Shown here in pieces: positions 1 through 9,992 of a DNA stretch of 64,000 bases. Source of the stretch: Oricola nitratireducens (GTDB lineage Bacteria > Pseudomonadota > Alphaproteobacteria > Rhizobiales > Rhizobiaceae). A program made the position numbers and the translations under genes. A model generated the notes under the pieces. It ran no database searches and was not told where the DNA came from. It saw only the letters and a list, made by a program, of their open reading frames with translations. Numbering within the stretch: the first letter of the stretch is position 1; each line of letters starts with the position of its first letter. The stretch covers positions 310,001 to 374,000 of the forward strand of contig NZ_JACZCS010000001.1 in the NCBI RefSeq assembly GCF_014904745.1, in the 5' to 3' direction.

Positions 1-2
1 TG

Positions 3-344
3 CCGGCAAAACAAAACGTCCTGCAACCCGCTTCTCCGCGGCCCGCGCGGCTGCTCACCGTTCCCGAACCGGTCGAGGTCGTCGCCGGGGTGCCGGAAGG
101 CCCGCCACTGCGTTTCCGCTGGCGGCGCGCGCTCTATCAGGTGGCGAAGGCGGAAGGGCCGGAACGCATCGGCGGCGAGTGGTGGGGTGACGAAGCGCCC
201 GCCGATCTTTGTCCCGTGCCGCGCGACTATTACCGCGTCGAGGACGAGGCCGGGCGGCGCTACTGGCTGTTCCGCAGGGGGCTCTACGGCCCGGCCGGGC
301 GCGGCGTCCAGCCGCAATGGTTCATGCACGGGATGTTTGCCTGA
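3..344 (+). CDS. imuB: ImuB, Y-family polymerase-like protein (C-terminal part)
   Basis: The 3' end of a gene that begins outside the window; about 113 residues are visible. The tail has the pattern usual for ImuB C-termini: an EPVEVVA stretch, RFRWRR, an AEGPERI-x-x-EWW block, RDYYRVEDE, and a final QWFMHG. In the known family ImuB is a catalytically inactive Y-family relative that links DnaE2 to the beta clamp in the imuA-imuB-dnaE2 SOS mutasome. Its TGA shares one base with the ATG of the following dnaE2, so the two are probably translationally coupled. The SOS-controlled promoter would lie upstream, outside the window. Confidence 0.9.
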   Translation, partial: PAKQNVLQPASPRPARLLTVPEPVEVVAGVPEGPPLRFRWRRALYQVAKAEGPERIGGEWWGDEAPADLCPVPRDYYRVEDEAGRRYWLFRRGLYGPAGRGVQPQWFMHGMFA

Positions 345-3300
345 TGGCGTCCGAGCCCGGCTATGCGGAACTGGCCGCCGCGTCGAATTTCTCGTTCCTG
401 CGCGGCGCGTCGCATCCGGAAGAACTGGTGGTGACGGCCCGGCGTCTCGGTCTTGCCGGGCTCGGGCTTGCCGACCGCAACACGGTGTCCGGTACGGTGC
501 GCGCCCACATGGCGGCAAAAGAGGCCGGGCTCGAATACCGGCCCGGCGCGCGCCTCGTCTTCTCCGACGGTACGCCGGACGTGCTCGCCTATCCGCGGGA
601 CCGGCGCGGCTGGGGCCGTCTCTGCCGCCTACTGACGGCCGGCAATCTGCGCGGCGAGAAGGGCGCACCGGTGCTTCTGCGCGCTGACCTGTCCGAATGG
701 GGCGAGGGATTGTCGCTCGCCGTGCTGCCGAAACCGGACAGGCTCGACGAAACCTGCCTGTCTGTCCTGCAGGATCTGAAGGGCGCCTTCGGCCGCTCCG
801 TCCGTCTCGCCCTGACTCCCGCCTATGACGGGCGCGACCGGATGACGCTGGAAGCCAGCCGCGCGCTGGCGCAGGCATCGGGGGTGAAGCTGATGGCCGT
901 CGGCGATGTCACCTGTCACGATGCCGCGCGCCGCTCGCTTGGCGACGTGCTGGCCGCAATCCGCGAACATGTGCCGCTCACCGAGGCCGGTTACCTTCTT
1001 TCCGCCAATGGCGAACGGCATCTTAAGCCGGCTACTGAAATGGCGCGACTGTTCCGCGCCGAACCGGCGGCCGTCGCCGAAAGCCTCGCGTTTTTCGGCG
1101 AACTCGGTTTCTCGCTCGACGCGTTGCGCTACCAGTATCCGGACGAACCGTGCGGCGACAGCGCCTCGCCGCAGGAGGCGCTGGAGCGGCTTGCCTGGGA
1201 AGGCGCGCGGACACGTTACGGGGAAAATATTCCGGACCGGATCGCCGGCCAGATCCGGCACGAGCTCGCCTTGATCGCCGAACTCGATTACGCGCCTTAT
1301 TTCTTGACCGTGCACGACATCGTGCGCTTTGCCCGATCGCAGAACATATTGTGCCAGGGGCGCGGTTCGGCGGCCAATTCGACGGTCTGTTTCTGCATCG
1401 GCATCACCGAGGTCGATCCGGTGCTGACCGACCTGCTGTTCGAACGCTTCATCTCGCCGGAACGGCGCGAGCCGCCCGATATCGACGTCGATTTCGAGCA
1501 CGAGAAGCGCGAGATCGTGATCCAGTACATCTACGAGAAATACGGCCGTGACCGGGCCGGGCTGGCGGCGACCGTGATTACCTACCGGGCGCGGTCGGCG
1601 GCGCGCGAGGTCGCCAAGGCCTTCGGTCTGTCCGAGGACGTCTCGGCCGCGATCTCCGGCTCGGTCTGGGGCTGGTCGAACGTCGATCTCGGCGAGCGCG
1701 AGGCGAAGGCGGCCGGTCTCGACATGAGCGATCGCACGACGCAGAACGTGCTGAAGCTTTCCTCGGAGATCATGGGGTTTCCGCGCCATCTGTCGCAGCA
1801 TGTCGGCGGCTTCGTCATCACGCGCGACCGGCTCGACGAGGTGGTGCCGATCACCAAGTCGGCGATGGACGGGCGCACCATGGTCGAGTGGGACAAGGAC
1901 GACCTCGATTCGCTGGGCATCCTCAAGATCGACATCCTGGCGCTCGGCATGCTCACCTGCATCCGCCGCGCCTTCGACCTGCTCGAAGATCACTACGACC
2001 GGCCGCTCACCCTGGCATCGATCCCGAAGGAGGAGGCCGAAGTCTATGACATGGTCTGCCGGGCCGACACGCTCGGCGTCTTCCAGATCGAGAGCCGCGC
2101 CCAGATGACGATGCTGCCGCGGCTCAGGCCGCGCAACTTCTACGACCTCGTCATCGAGGTGGCGATCGTGCGGCCCGGGCCGATCCAGGGCGACATGGTG
2201 CATCCCTATCTCAGGCGCCGGCAGGGCAAGGAGCCGGTCTCCTATCCGAGCCGGGAACTGGAAGCGGTGCTCGGCAAGACATTGGGCGTTCCCCTGTTCC
2301 AGGAACAGGCGATGAAGATCGCCATCGTCGCCGCCGGTTTCACGCCGGGCGAGGCCGACAGGCTGCGCCGCGCCATGGCGACCTTCCGGCGTGTCGGCAC
2401 GATCCACACCTTCCAGACCAAGATGATCGAGGGCATGGTGGCGAACGGCTACGAGGCGGATTTCGCCGAGCGCTGCTTCCGCCAGATCGAGGGGTTCGGC
2501 GAATACGGCTTTCCCGAAAGCCACGCCGCCTCCTTCGCGCTGCTGGTCTATGCGTCGTGCTGGCTGAAGGCGCATTATCCGGACGTCTTCTGCGCGGCGA
2601 TCCTGAACGCCCAGCCGATGGGCTTCTATGCGCCGGCGCAGCTGGTGCGCGACGCGCGCGAACACGGCGTCGAGATGCGGCCCGTCGACATCAACGCGTC
2701 CGGCTGGGACAATGCGCTGGAAGATCGCGACGCCGACGAGCCGGATGCGCCCGCGCGGATCTCGCCGCGGCATCGCGAGATGCGCGACGTCATCCAAACG
2801 CAAAAAGCGGTGCGGCTCGGCTTCCGGCAGGTCAAGGGCCTGCGCGAGGACGAGATCGCCCACCTGATCGACCGGCGCGGCGGCGGCTACGATTCGGTGC
2901 GCGACCTGTGGCTGCGCTCGGGGCTTGCCCGCGCGCAGATCGAGCGGCTGGCGGATGCCGACGCTTTCCGCTCCATCGGGCTCGACCGGCGCGGGGCGCT
3001 CTGGGCCGTCAGGGCGCTGGACGAGAAATCGGCCGAGGAGCACCTGCCGCTGTTCGAGCGGCCGGCGCTGGTCCGCGATCCCGACGAGGCCGGCATCGAG
3101 ATCGCCGGCGAGGCCGAGGTGGCCTTGCCGCCGATGCCGCCGGGCGAGCAGGTGGTGCATGACTACCGCTACCTGTCGCTGTCGCTGAAGGCGCATCCGG
3201 TCTCGTTCCTGCGCCGTCACCTCGATGCCATGGGCGTGCTCAGGCACGAGAAACTGGACGATATTTCCACCGGGCGGCGCGCCGATGTCGCGGGGCTGGT

Positions 3301-3733
3301 GCTGGTTCGCCAGCGCCCGGGCTCGGCCAAGGGCGTCATCTTCATGACGCTGGAAGACGAGACCGGTGTCGCCAATGTCATCGTCTGGCCGAAAGTCTTC
3401 GAGCGCTACCGGGCGCTGGTGCTGGGATCGCGGCTGGTGCGCGTCACGGGAAAGCTGCAGAACGAGATGGGCGTCATCCATATCGTCGCCGACCGGGTGG
3501 AAGATCTGACGCCGCTGCTCGCCGATATCGAGACGGAGGGCATCGGCGACGGGGGGCTGGCGAATGCCGACGAGGTGCGACGGCCGGTGATCGAGATCCG
3601 CGAGAAGCTGAAGCCACGCTCGCGGCTTGCCCAGCTCCTGAAGGAGGCGCCGCAGCTGCGCACCGATTACGAGACGCTGAAACGCTCGGAAGCCTCGGCC
3701 AGGGTTCTGCCGAAAGGCCGGAATTTCCATTGA
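344..3733 (+). CDS. dnaE2: Error-prone DNA polymerase DnaE2
   Basis: A C-family DNA polymerase alpha subunit of 1129 residues, within the usual DnaE2 range (about 1050-1150). The N-terminus carries the PHP domain ([16 protein letters not shown] near residue 13), the polymerase core has the catalytic acidic motif [11 protein letters not shown], and an OB-fold domain lies near the C-terminus ([16 protein letters not shown]). The start chosen is the ATG overlapping the imuB stop; an upstream in-frame start would lie inside imuB and lacks family similarity. Adjacency to imuB identifies it as the translesion paralogue rather than the replicative DnaE1. Established role: damage-induced, mutagenic bypass synthesis during the SOS response. 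Confidence 0.95.
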   Translation: MASEPGYAELAAASNFSFLRGASHPEELVVTARRLGLAGLGLADRNTVSGTVRAHMAAKEAGLEYRPGARLVFSDGTPDVLAYPRDRRGWGRLCRLLTAGNLRGEKGAPVLLRADLSEWGEGLSLAVLPKPDRLDETCLSVLQDLKGAFGRSVRLALTPAYDGRDRMTLEASRALAQASGVKLMAVGDVTCHDAARRSLGDVLAAIREHVPLTEAGYLLSANGERHLKPATEMARLFRAEPAAVAESLAFFGELGFSLDALRYQYPDEPCGDSASPQEALERLAWEGARTRYGENIPDRIAGQIRHELALIAELDYAPYFLTVHDIVRFARSQNILCQGRGSAANSTVCFCIGITEVDPVLTDLLFERFISPERREPPDIDVDFEHEKREIVIQYIYEKYGRDRAGLAATVITYRARSAAREVAKAFGLSEDVSAAISGSVWGWSNVDLGEREAKAAGLDMSDRTTQNVLKLSSEIMGFPRHLSQHVGGFVITRDRLDEVVPITKSAMDGRTMVEWDKDDLDSLGILKIDILALGMLTCIRRAFDLLEDHYDRPLTLASIPKEEAEVYDMVCRADTLGVFQIESRAQMTMLPRLRPRNFYDLVIEVAIVRPGPIQGDMVHPYLRRRQGKEPVSYPSRELEAVLGKTLGVPLFQEQAMKIAIVAAGFTPGEADRLRRAMATFRRVGTIHTFQTKMIEGMVANGYEADFAERCFRQIEGFGEYGFPESHAASFALLVYASCWLKAHYPDVFCAAILNAQPMGFYAPAQLVRDAREHGVEMRPVDINASGWDNALEDRDADEPDAPARISPRHREMRDVIQTQKAVRLGFRQVKGLREDEIAHLIDRRGGGYDSVRDLWLRSGLARAQIERLADADAFRSIGLDRRGALWAVRALDEKSAEEHLPLFERPALVRDPDEAGIEIAGEAEVALPPMPPGEQVVHDYRYLSLSLKAHPVSFLRRHLDAMGVLRHEKLDDISTGRRADVAGLVLVRQRPGSAKGVIFMTLEDETGVANVIVWPKVFERYRALVLGSRLVRVTGKLQNEMGVIHIVADRVEDLTPLLADIETEGIGDGGLANADEVRRPVIEIREKLKPRSRLAQLLKEAPQLRTDYETLKRSEASARVLPKGRNFH

Positions 3734-3781
3734 GACCGGAGCCGGGCAATCATTCCCGGATGGCTGGCAAGCGCGGGCCGC

Positions 3782-4585
3782 TCAGTCGGAACTGCCGAAG
3801 CGCCGCATCAGGCGTTCGCGCTGCAGCTGCAGCCGCGTCCTGATTTTCCGGTCGGCCGTCAGCAAATTGCCCCAGATACTGCGCACAAGCCGGTAGGTTT
3901 TCGTCTGGTCGCGGTCGGTGTTGACGAGGCTGCCGCCGAGGCGTTCGCTGACCTCGGTCACCGGATTTCCCGGCACGGACCAGATATCCAGGCCGAGTTC
4001 CCAGAAATATTTCACATCCTCGTCGACCGGCCGGAAGATCCTGTCGCGGGCGAGAAACTTCTCCGCGCCGCGTCTCGAGATCAGATAGGCGACCATGCCG
4101 GCGGTCGGCGAGCGCCATTTGACCAGCTCGATCCCGTCTATGCGGCGGGAAAACATCGGCCGGTTGACCGCCCGTTTCTCGAAATCGAACAGCTTGACGA
4201 TGTCGCGATCTTCAAGGACGGCGGGCCAGCTCTCCAGTACGCGCGACACCTGCCCGACGTCCCGGAATCCGAAATCGTCTTCCAGGATGAAGGCCGCCGC
4301 ATGATCGCTGTCGAGAAGACGGCGCCAGGCCAGCCTGTGGCTCGCATAGACGCCGACCTCGGTGCGCGAGATCGGCCGCTTGCAGCGCCGCCTGTTGATT
4401 GCGGCGTCATAGAGCTCGTCGATGATCGTATCCTCGGCGATGAAGCCGTCCACGAACTCGGTCTCCAGCGCGATGGGCAACCGGTTCAGCTCCGCCATCG
4501 CCGAACTGCGGCGTTCGGCGGGCGATTTTCGGCAGGTGACGACCTGCACGACCAGCGAGCCCGGTCTTTCGTCAGCTTTTGACAT
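3782..4585 (-). CDS. Glycosyltransferase family 25 protein
   Basis: A 267-residue protein with the GT25 (LPS galactosyltransferase-like) layout: VVQVVTCRKSPAERR near the N-terminus, a TEVGVYASHRLAWRRLL block resembling the family EIGCxxSH motif, and the acidic LEDDF motif at residues 101-105, the probable nucleotide-sugar/metal site. No signal peptide or membrane segment is evident, as expected for a cytoplasmic enzyme building surface polysaccharide. The start ATG overlaps the 3' end of the upstream glycosyltransferase gene by 14 bases, so the two form a small operon read leftwards. The acceptor and sugar cannot be told from sequence. Confidence 0.8.
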   Translation of the reverse strand: MSKADERPGSLVVQVVTCRKSPAERRSSAMAELNRLPIALETEFVDGFIAEDTIIDELYDAAINRRRCKRPISRTEVGVYASHRLAWRRLLDSDHAAAFILEDDFGFRDVGQVSRVLESWPAVLEDRDIVKLFDFEKRAVNRPMFSRRIDGIELVKWRSPTAGMVAYLISRRGAEKFLARDRIFRPVDEDVKYFWELGLDIWSVPGNPVTEVSERLGGSLVNTDRDQTKTYRLVRSIWGNLLTADRKIRTRLQLQRERLMRRFGSSD

Positions 4586-6167
4586 GGAATATCTCGACAT
4601 TCGGCAGGCCGCAGGGTGTCAGTCCGAAATCGCTGGCGAGCCGCCCGAAGGCTTCCGTCTCGATCAGGTCGTCATAAGGAATCGCCGGAAATTCCAGACC
4701 GGCGCGATGGACCGAAGCATGCACCAGAAGCATGGTCCCGCCCACCGACGACAGCGGCGCCTCATCGAGGAAGCGCAGGTCGTGCAGATGACGGCGGTTC
4801 TGGAAATCATCCGGTGGCTGGAAGATGCCGTCGATCATGTATTTGTAATAATGAGACTTTTTCGGCTTGCCGATTTCAAGGAAATTGTTGAGGTCATAGC
4901 TCCGGCCACCACTTTCTGTCACGCAGTTCGGCGTCACGATCTTGCGATTGCGCGACAGCAGGACCGTCAGGATGTCACGCGGGACATCGCACACGTCGAC
5001 ATCCAGCCACAAGACCCACTCGTCTCGCGCGGTCAATCCGTGCCGGATCAGGTGGTTGCGCGCACGGGCGATCGCGCCGCGCCGCTTCCTCTGCCATTCC
5101 GGTTTCCAGCGCTCCGCGCGCGGCAGTGCCAGGCCCGTGGCGTAATGCAGGATCTCGATGCCGCGAAAGGCGGATGCATGCGCGTCGCGCTGGCGCTCGA
5201 GCATCTCGCGCGAGCCGTCGGCGCTGTCGCCTTCGCAATAGACCAGCCGCAATTTTTCGGCCGGATAGTCGAGGGAGCGGATCAGTTCCATGTTGCGTTC
5301 GATGAAGGGCGCGCCGTCGCGCACCGGCACGAACACCGCCACATCCGGGCGATTGCCCGGATCGAAAGGCGGCAGGGGCGAGAGAAGCTGTCCGGCATCG
5401 ATGCGAGACTGCGCGGCCGTGCGCGTCAGTCCTGCCGGCCTCGTCGCGTCGACGCGCCATTTCCGCAGCTTGCCCTTGAGCTTCTCGAATCGCGTCTCCT
5501 TGCGGTCATGGAACCATGTTCCGGCCCAGTTGTGGCGGGAGAGGCGTAAATGCGAATAGGGTCCGCGGGGCTTTTCGGGCGATTCCCGGCGTTCCTTGTC
5601 TGTCGGCGCGAACAAGTGGCAGGAATGCAACGCCAGTTCGTCGCGATGCGGATAGGCGGCGATCGCGCCGGAAAACATCAGCGGCCCGGTGGAACCGAGT
5701 ACGTCCTTCGGCCCGGCGTGGCGGCACTTGCGCGTGTCGTCGATGACATGGCGCCAAAACGGATGGCCCGCCGGGCTCGCCATGGTGCCGTTGAAATACA
5801 GCCGCTTCATGCCGAGCGAGGCCGCTTGTTGCCAGTGGGTACCGGGTTCCTCGCAAAGGATCACGCGGTCGTCGCCGGCGAGGGGATCGAACCCGGCAAG
5901 GCAGTCGGTATCCATGTCGGCATAGACGCCGCCGAAGCGGTAGAGCAGCAGGTAGCGTCCGAGATCGGCGCGCTGCACCGCATTGGGATAGGCGTTGTAG
6001 AGTTCGAGCAGGTCGGGAAACTCGGCGCGCACGAAGGCCAGCAGGTCTTCATCCGTCCAGAGCGTGTATTGCCATCCCGGATTGCGGGAAATCCAGCTTT
6101 GCGGTGTGCCGCGGTTTTCCCGATAAGTCCGTTCATGCCAGGTCTGGTGAATTCTTTTGGGTATCAT
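4572..6167 (-). CDS. Two-domain glycosyltransferase: GT32-type plus Anp1-type
   Basis: A 531-residue protein that looks like a fusion of two glycosyltransferases. The N-terminal half begins IPKRIHQTW and has a DxD motif (YADMDTD, D84 and D86), the hallmark of the GT32/Gly_transf_sug family (Och1-like). The C-terminal half, from about residue 274, resembles the Anp1 (GT62) family: VPVRDGAPFI, EGDSADGS, the RGAIARARNHL block and WVLWLDVDV (384-392) followed by VTPNCV. The ATG at IPKRIHQTW was chosen because homology begins there; the frame stays open upstream without family features. A stretch at 4801-4920 is about 46% GC by my count, well below its surroundings. Downstream lies a GT25 gene in overlap. 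Confidence 0.75.
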   Translation of the reverse strand: MIPKRIHQTWHERTYRENRGTPQSWISRNPGWQYTLWTDEDLLAFVRAEFPDLLELYNAYPNAVQRADLGRYLLLYRFGGVYADMDTDCLAGFDPLAGDDRVILCEEPGTHWQQAASLGMKRLYFNGTMASPAGHPFWRHVIDDTRKCRHAGPKDVLGSTGPLMFSGAIAAYPHRDELALHSCHLFAPTDKERRESPEKPRGPYSHLRLSRHNWAGTWFHDRKETRFEKLKGKLRKWRVDATRPAGLTRTAAQSRIDAGQLLSPLPPFDPGNRPDVAVFVPVRDGAPFIERNMELIRSLDYPAEKLRLVYCEGDSADGSREMLERQRDAHASAFRGIEILHYATGLALPRAERWKPEWQRKRRGAIARARNHLIRHGLTARDEWVLWLDVDVCDVPRDILTVLLSRNRKIVTPNCVTESGGRSYDLNNFLEIGKPKKSHYYKYMIDGIFQPPDDFQNRRHLHDLRFLDEAPLSSVGGTMLLVHASVHRAGLEFPAIPYDDLIETEAFGRLASDFGLTPCGLPNVEIFHVKS

Positions 6168-6411
6168 CAGGGAGTACGAAATCCGACGGCTTGTCCATTG
6201 GCTCTGCGCGAGGACATCGCGCCGCCATACGACAAATATCGACGGCCTGCCAGATCGTGGACGGTTAAATTCCGGTTCGGCCTGTCCGGCATCCGCGCAC
6301 CGGCCGCCGCAAGGGCAGGGCTCGACTGTCGACATGGATGATCCCGACATCGGGCGCAAGCGTCGTCTGCCGCGGCGGCGCTCTGGCATCGTATGATTCT
6401 GTCTGGAAAAT

Positions 6412-6486
6412 TGGAGCGGGCGATGAGATTCGAACTCACGACCCCAACCTTGGCAAGGTTGTGCTCTACCCCTGAGCTACGCCCGC
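6412..6486 (-). tRNA. tRNA-Gly (anticodon GCC)
   Basis: On the minus strand the sequence folds as a complete tRNA: acceptor stem GCGGGCG/CGCCCGC, D-arm GCTC...GAGC, anticodon arm CAACC-TTGCCAA-GGTTG with anticodon GCC (bases 6454-6452), T-arm with GTTCGAATC, discriminator T, and an encoded CCA end. The anticodon reads GGC and GGU glycine codons. The 3' end points toward the two glycosyltransferase genes. Confidence 0.97.
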
Positions 6487-6654
6487 TCGGCGAGCCGGAA
6501 ACGGCTGCCGCGCTCTATGCCGCAAGCGCCGGGCGAATGCAACAGCAAATTTGGCATCCCGGCGCATGAGTTCTTGCCGCGCCCGGATGCGCGCCTTGCC
6601 AAGCGCCGCCGCATCCCCCTATTGAAGCGTCACGGCACGAATGGAAGCGGTTTG

Positions 6655-7176
6655 ATGGACGGCAACGCCATGAAAACAAGAGATGACCTGTTTGCCTTTC
6701 TCGATGGCCTCGGCATCGCGGTCACCACGAAATACCATCCGCCGGTCTTTACGGTGGAGGAATCGAAGGCGCTGCGCGACGCCATCCCCGGCGGGCACAC
6801 CAAGAACCTGTTCCTGAAGGACAAGAAGGGGCGGCATTTCCTGCTCACCGTCGACGAGGACGCGGTGATCGACCTGAAGACCGTGCATACGCTGATCGGT
6901 GCGAGCGGGCGGGTCTCGTTCGGCAAGCCGGACCAGCTGATGGCGTATCTCGGCGTCATTCCGGGCGCGGTGACGGCCTTCGGGGTCATCAACGACAGCG
7001 GCCATGCGGTGACGCTGATCTTCGACGAGGCGCTGATGGCGCATGACGTCATCAACGCCCACCCGTTGACGAACGACGCGACGACATCGATCGCGAGCGA
7101 GGACATGAAACGCTTCGTCGAGGCGACGGGCCACGATCTCCATATCTTGAAACTTGCATCCGAAAACGCGACATAA
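6655..7176 (+). CDS. YbaK/ProX-type aminoacyl-tRNA deacylase
   Basis: A 173-residue protein of the prolyl-tRNA editing (YbaK/ProX/INS) superfamily. Visible features are the HPPVFTVEE segment, a GGHTKNLFLKDKKG block containing the conserved lysine of the editing pocket, and SFGKPDQLMAYLGVIPGAVTAFGV. Stand-alone proteins of this group hydrolyse mischarged tRNA, typically Ala-tRNA(Pro), in trans in the cytoplasm. The ATG at 6655 was preferred because GGAAG lies seven bases upstream; an ATG at 6670 (MKTRDDL) is an alternative giving 168 residues. It precedes a YbbN-like gene in the same direction by 36 bases. Confidence 0.85.
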   Translation: MDGNAMKTRDDLFAFLDGLGIAVTTKYHPPVFTVEESKALRDAIPGGHTKNLFLKDKKGRHFLLTVDEDAVIDLKTVHTLIGASGRVSFGKPDQLMAYLGVIPGAVTAFGVINDSGHAVTLIFDEALMAHDVINAHPLTNDATTSIASEDMKRFVEATGHDLHILKLASENAT

Positions 7177-7212
7177 GCGAACGAAAAAGCACTCGGTGCG
7201 AAGGAAAAAACG

Positions 7213-8217
7213 ATGAATTCGAACGATAATCCGTTCGCCGCCGGCCAGAGCGGCTACGGCGCGCAGCACGTGGAATTCGGCGGGGCGGGCAATGGCGCCG
7301 CCGCGCCGGCGATGGCGGGTGGTCCGGTTGCGTCCGGCGAGCTGATCAAGGACACGACGACGGCGGACTTCCAGCAGGACGTGATCGCCGAATCGCGCAA
7401 CCAGCCGGTGCTGGTCGATTTCTGGGCGCCGTGGTGCGGCCCGTGCAAACAGCTGACCCCGCGTCTTGAGGCGGCGGTGAAGAATGCCGGCGGCAAGGTC
7501 AAGCTGGTGAAGATGAACATCGACGATCATCCGGCCATCCCGGGCCAGATGGGCGTGCAGTCGATCCCGGCGGTCGTGGCCTTCCACAATGGCCAGCCGG
7601 TCGACGGGTTCATGGGCGCGGTTCCGGACAGCCAGCTGAACGAGTTCATCGCCAAACTGGCCGGCGCCTCGAAGGGCGGCGAACAGGAAAAGGCGCTGGA
7701 ACAGGCGCTTGAGGCGGCCACGGCGGCGCGCGAGGCCGGCGATCTCAACCAGGCGGCACAGATCTACCAGATGATTCTGCAGCAGGTGCCCGACAACGCG
7801 CCGGCCTATGCGGGCCTGGCCGGCATGCTGCTCGACGCCGGCGAGAGCGAACAGGCCAGGCAGATGGTCGAGCAGGCGCCGGAGGCAATCGCCGGCTCGA
7901 CCGAGCTGGCGTCGGTCAAGGCGCGCATGGAGCTCGCGGAAAAGGTCGAGGGTCTTGGCGATCCGGCCGCGCTCGAACGGCGTCTCGCCGCCGATCCGGC
8001 GGATCACGACGCGCGCTTCGATCTCGCCCAGATCCGCAACGCCACTGGCGACCGTGAGGGCGCGGCGGACCTGCTGCTCGACATCATGGCGGCCGACCGT
8101 GAATGGCGCGAGGACGGCGCGCGGCTCGAATTGCTGAAGTTCTTCGAGGCCTGGGGCCCGACCGATCCGGCGACCGTGAAGGCGCGGCGGAAGCTGTCGA
8201 GCATATTGTTCCGCTGA
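7213..8217 (+). CDS. ybbN: Thioredoxin-domain co-chaperone, YbbN/CnoX-like
   Basis: A 334-residue protein with an N-terminal thioredoxin fold and a C-terminal helical TPR-like region. The redox motif WCGPC is intact (C75 and C78), followed by the cis-proline segment SIPAVVAF. The region from about residue 165 holds repeated helices rich in Ala, Glu and Gln (QEKALEQALEAA, GDLNQAAQIYQMIL). Family members are holdases that protect proteins from oxidation and pass them to GroEL or DnaK; Escherichia coli CnoX lacks the complete CxxC, whereas here both cysteines remain, so oxidoreductase activity is possible. The first 40 residues are a Gly/Ala-rich linker. AAGGAAAAAA precedes the ATG. Confidence 0.9.
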   Translation: MNSNDNPFAAGQSGYGAQHVEFGGAGNGAAAPAMAGGPVASGELIKDTTTADFQQDVIAESRNQPVLVDFWAPWCGPCKQLTPRLEAAVKNAGGKVKLVKMNIDDHPAIPGQMGVQSIPAVVAFHNGQPVDGFMGAVPDSQLNEFIAKLAGASKGGEQEKALEQALEAATAAREAGDLNQAAQIYQMILQQVPDNAPAYAGLAGMLLDAGESEQARQMVEQAPEAIAGSTELASVKARMELAEKVEGLGDPAALERRLAADPADHDARFDLAQIRNATGDREGAADLLLDIMAADREWREDGARLELLKFFEAWGPTDPATVKARRKLSSILFR

Positions 8218-8303
8218 GCGGGGTTGCCGAACGCCCTTGAGTTCGGCGGCTCGCGCTCCAGATTCGAAAGCGGATCGCGGTCAGGGAGGATCGCTACAGG
8301 GCA

Positions 8304-8975
8304 ATGCAGGCAGGAAACATGACATATAGCACCGCAAGGGATGTGCCGGAGACGGTTCCTGTGTTCCCGCTGTCGGGCGCGCTGTTGCTGCCGGGCGGCC
8401 AGATGCCGCTGAACATCTTCGAACCGCGCTACCTGGAAATGATCGATGCGGCGCTGCGTGGCGACCGCGTGATCGGCATGATCCAGCCGAAATTCAGCGG
8501 CGACACCGGGAAGCCGGAAAAACCCAATCTCTGCGCGGTCGGCTGTCTCGGGCGTATCGCTTCCTTCGCCGAAACCGGCGACGGGCGCTACATCGTCTCG
8601 CTGCAGGGCATTTGCCGCTTCCGCATCGCCGAGGAACTCAACGGTCGCCTGCCGTTCCGCCAGTGCCGGATCACGCCGTTCGTGTCCGATCTCGATGACG
8701 GCCACGAGGCGGAATGCGTCGACAGGGAGGAACTGCTGCGGGTCTTCCGCGCCTATCTCGACGCCAACGAACTGGAGGCGGACTGGGACAGCGTCAAGCG
8801 CGCCGGCAACGAAACGCTCGTCAACGCCCTGTGCATGATGTCGCCCTACGGGCCGGCGGAAAAGCAGGCCCTGCTCGAGGCGCCGGACCTGAAAAGCCGC
8901 GCCGAGACGCTGATCGCGCTGACGGAGATGGCGCTGGCGCGCGACAAGGATGACTCCGGCAGAATGCTGCAATAG
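8304..8975 (+). CDS. LON peptidase substrate-binding domain protein
   Basis: A 223-residue single-domain protein matching the N-terminal substrate-binding (PUA-like) domain of Lon protease without ATPase or protease parts. Typical motifs are [26 protein letters not shown] near the N-terminus, the GCLGRI segment and a C-terminal [17 protein letters not shown] block. Proteins of this family (COG2802) are widespread in alphaproteobacteria and of uncertain function; recognition of unfolded peptides is inferred from the Lon domain. The second ATG at 8319 has AGGA immediately upstream and could be the true start. It lies between the YbbN-like gene and a Trm112-like gene, all in one direction. Confidence 0.88.
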   Translation: MQAGNMTYSTARDVPETVPVFPLSGALLLPGGQMPLNIFEPRYLEMIDAALRGDRVIGMIQPKFSGDTGKPEKPNLCAVGCLGRIASFAETGDGRYIVSLQGICRFRIAEELNGRLPFRQCRITPFVSDLDDGHEAECVDREELLRVFRAYLDANELEADWDSVKRAGNETLVNALCMMSPYGPAEKQALLEAPDLKSRAETLIALTEMALARDKDDSGRMLQ

Positions 8976-9007
8976 GATTTTCGCGTTCGGAGAGAACGGG
9001 ACGGCAG

Positions 9008-9235
9008 ATGATGCAGGACACCGAAAAGCAAAATACCGGCAAGAAGGAAGACCGCGGCGACGAGATCGACCCGAAGCTGCTGGATCTCCTCGTCTGCCCG
9101 CTGACCAAGACGCCGCTGCATTTCGACAGGGAGCGCTGCGAACTCGTCTCCGAGGCGGCGAAGCTCGCCTATCCGGTGCGCGGCGGCGTGCCGATCATGC
9201 TGCCGTCGGAAGCGCGTTCCCTCGACAATCCGTAA
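9008..9235 (+). CDS. Trm112-family small protein
   Basis: A 75-residue protein of the Trm112/UPF0434 family (YcaR-like). The core [17 protein letters not shown] followed by [13 protein letters not shown] is characteristic. In zinc-binding members the fold uses two CxxC pairs; here only the first cysteine of the first pair is kept (CPLT) and the second pair is replaced (SEAA), so no zinc site is expected. In eukaryotes and archaea Trm112 activates several methyltransferases; the bacterial role is not established. Spaced 32 bases after the LON-domain gene in the same direction, so possibly cotranscribed. Confidence 0.85.
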   Translation: MMQDTEKQNTGKKEDRGDEIDPKLLDLLVCPLTKTPLHFDRERCELVSEAAKLAYPVRGGVPIMLPSEARSLDNP

Positions 9236-9278
9236 TCGTGAGATAGGCTGGCGTCGAACCGAATCGGGAAAGCGGCAG

Positions 9279-9869
9279 GTGACTGACAAGCCAAGACGCA
9301 AGCGTGGCGAGGCAAAACGCGAGGCGCTGGTCCAGGCGGCGGCGGAACTGTTCTGGACGCGGGGCTACGAGGCGGCGAGCCTCGCCGATATCGCGGCGGC
9401 ATCCGGCGTTCCGCTCGGCAATGTTTATTATTACTTCAAGACCAAGGCCGATCTCGCTCAGGCGGTCGCCGATCTTTTCGTCCACCAGACCGAAACGCTG
9501 ATCGAGGAGGTCAGCGCCGAATCACCGGAGCCGCGCCAACGGCTGAAACTGCTCGTGGCGCGGCTGCAGTCGTCGCAGCAGAGCCGCGTGCGGCACGGCT
9601 GTCCGATCTTTTCGGCGACGCGAGATTTCCGGCCGACCATGGCCGAACAGTCGGCGCGGGCCGCGGAGAGCTTTTCGCTGCTGACCGGCTTCGTGGCGAC
9701 GGAGCTCGGCCGGGCCGGGCTCAGGCCGGCGATCGCATTGTCGCGGGCGCGCGCCGTCATCGCCGACTGGCAGGGCTCGATCGCGCTGGCGCATGCGCTT
9801 GGCGAACCGCCGGTGCTGGCGGAGTGTTTCCCGCGCATCGAACGCACGCTGGGGCTGGCCTCCGCCTGA
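9279..9869 (+). CDS. TetR/AcrR family transcriptional regulator
   Basis: A 196-residue regulator with a clear N-terminal helix-turn-helix: RGEAKREALVQAAAELFWTRGYEAASLADIAAASGVPLGNVYYYF. The C-terminal ligand domain contains RVRHGCPIFSATRDF and ends IERTLGLASA; no ligand can be inferred. The start is GTG, chosen because no suitable ATG precedes the HTH. It stands upstream of creD in the same direction with a gap of 123 bases, and control of that gene is possible but unproven. No convincing palindromic operator was found next to it. Confidence 0.88.
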   Translation: MTDKPRRKRGEAKREALVQAAAELFWTRGYEAASLADIAAASGVPLGNVYYYFKTKADLAQAVADLFVHQTETLIEEVSAESPEPRQRLKLLVARLQSSQQSRVRHGCPIFSATRDFRPTMAEQSARAAESFSLLTGFVATELGRAGLRPAIALSRARAVIADWQGSIALAHALGEPPVLAECFPRIERTLGLASA

Positions 9870-9992
9870 TTTCGGCCACCATCTGTCCATCGCAACACCC
9901 CGAAATGACCCTCTTGCGGGCCGATTTCAGCCGCGATGATCACACTTCGTTACGGCCGTTCAACCTTCGGACCCGATGTGGAGGGAAGTCAC

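Noticed and set aside
629-3730. A 1033-codon open frame antisense to dnaE2
   Set aside because: High GC content keeps antisense frames open; the translation is rich in Arg, Asp, His and Gln without domains, while the other strand is clear dnaE2.
3740-6486. Genomic island integrated at tRNA-Gly
   Set aside because: The tRNA 3' end faces the two glycosyltransferase genes and GC dips locally, but no second copy of the tRNA 3' end and no integrase were found.
8226-8247. Hairpin GCCGAAC/GTTCGGC after the YbbN-like gene
   Set aside because: Only seven pairs and no T-run; not convincing as a terminator.
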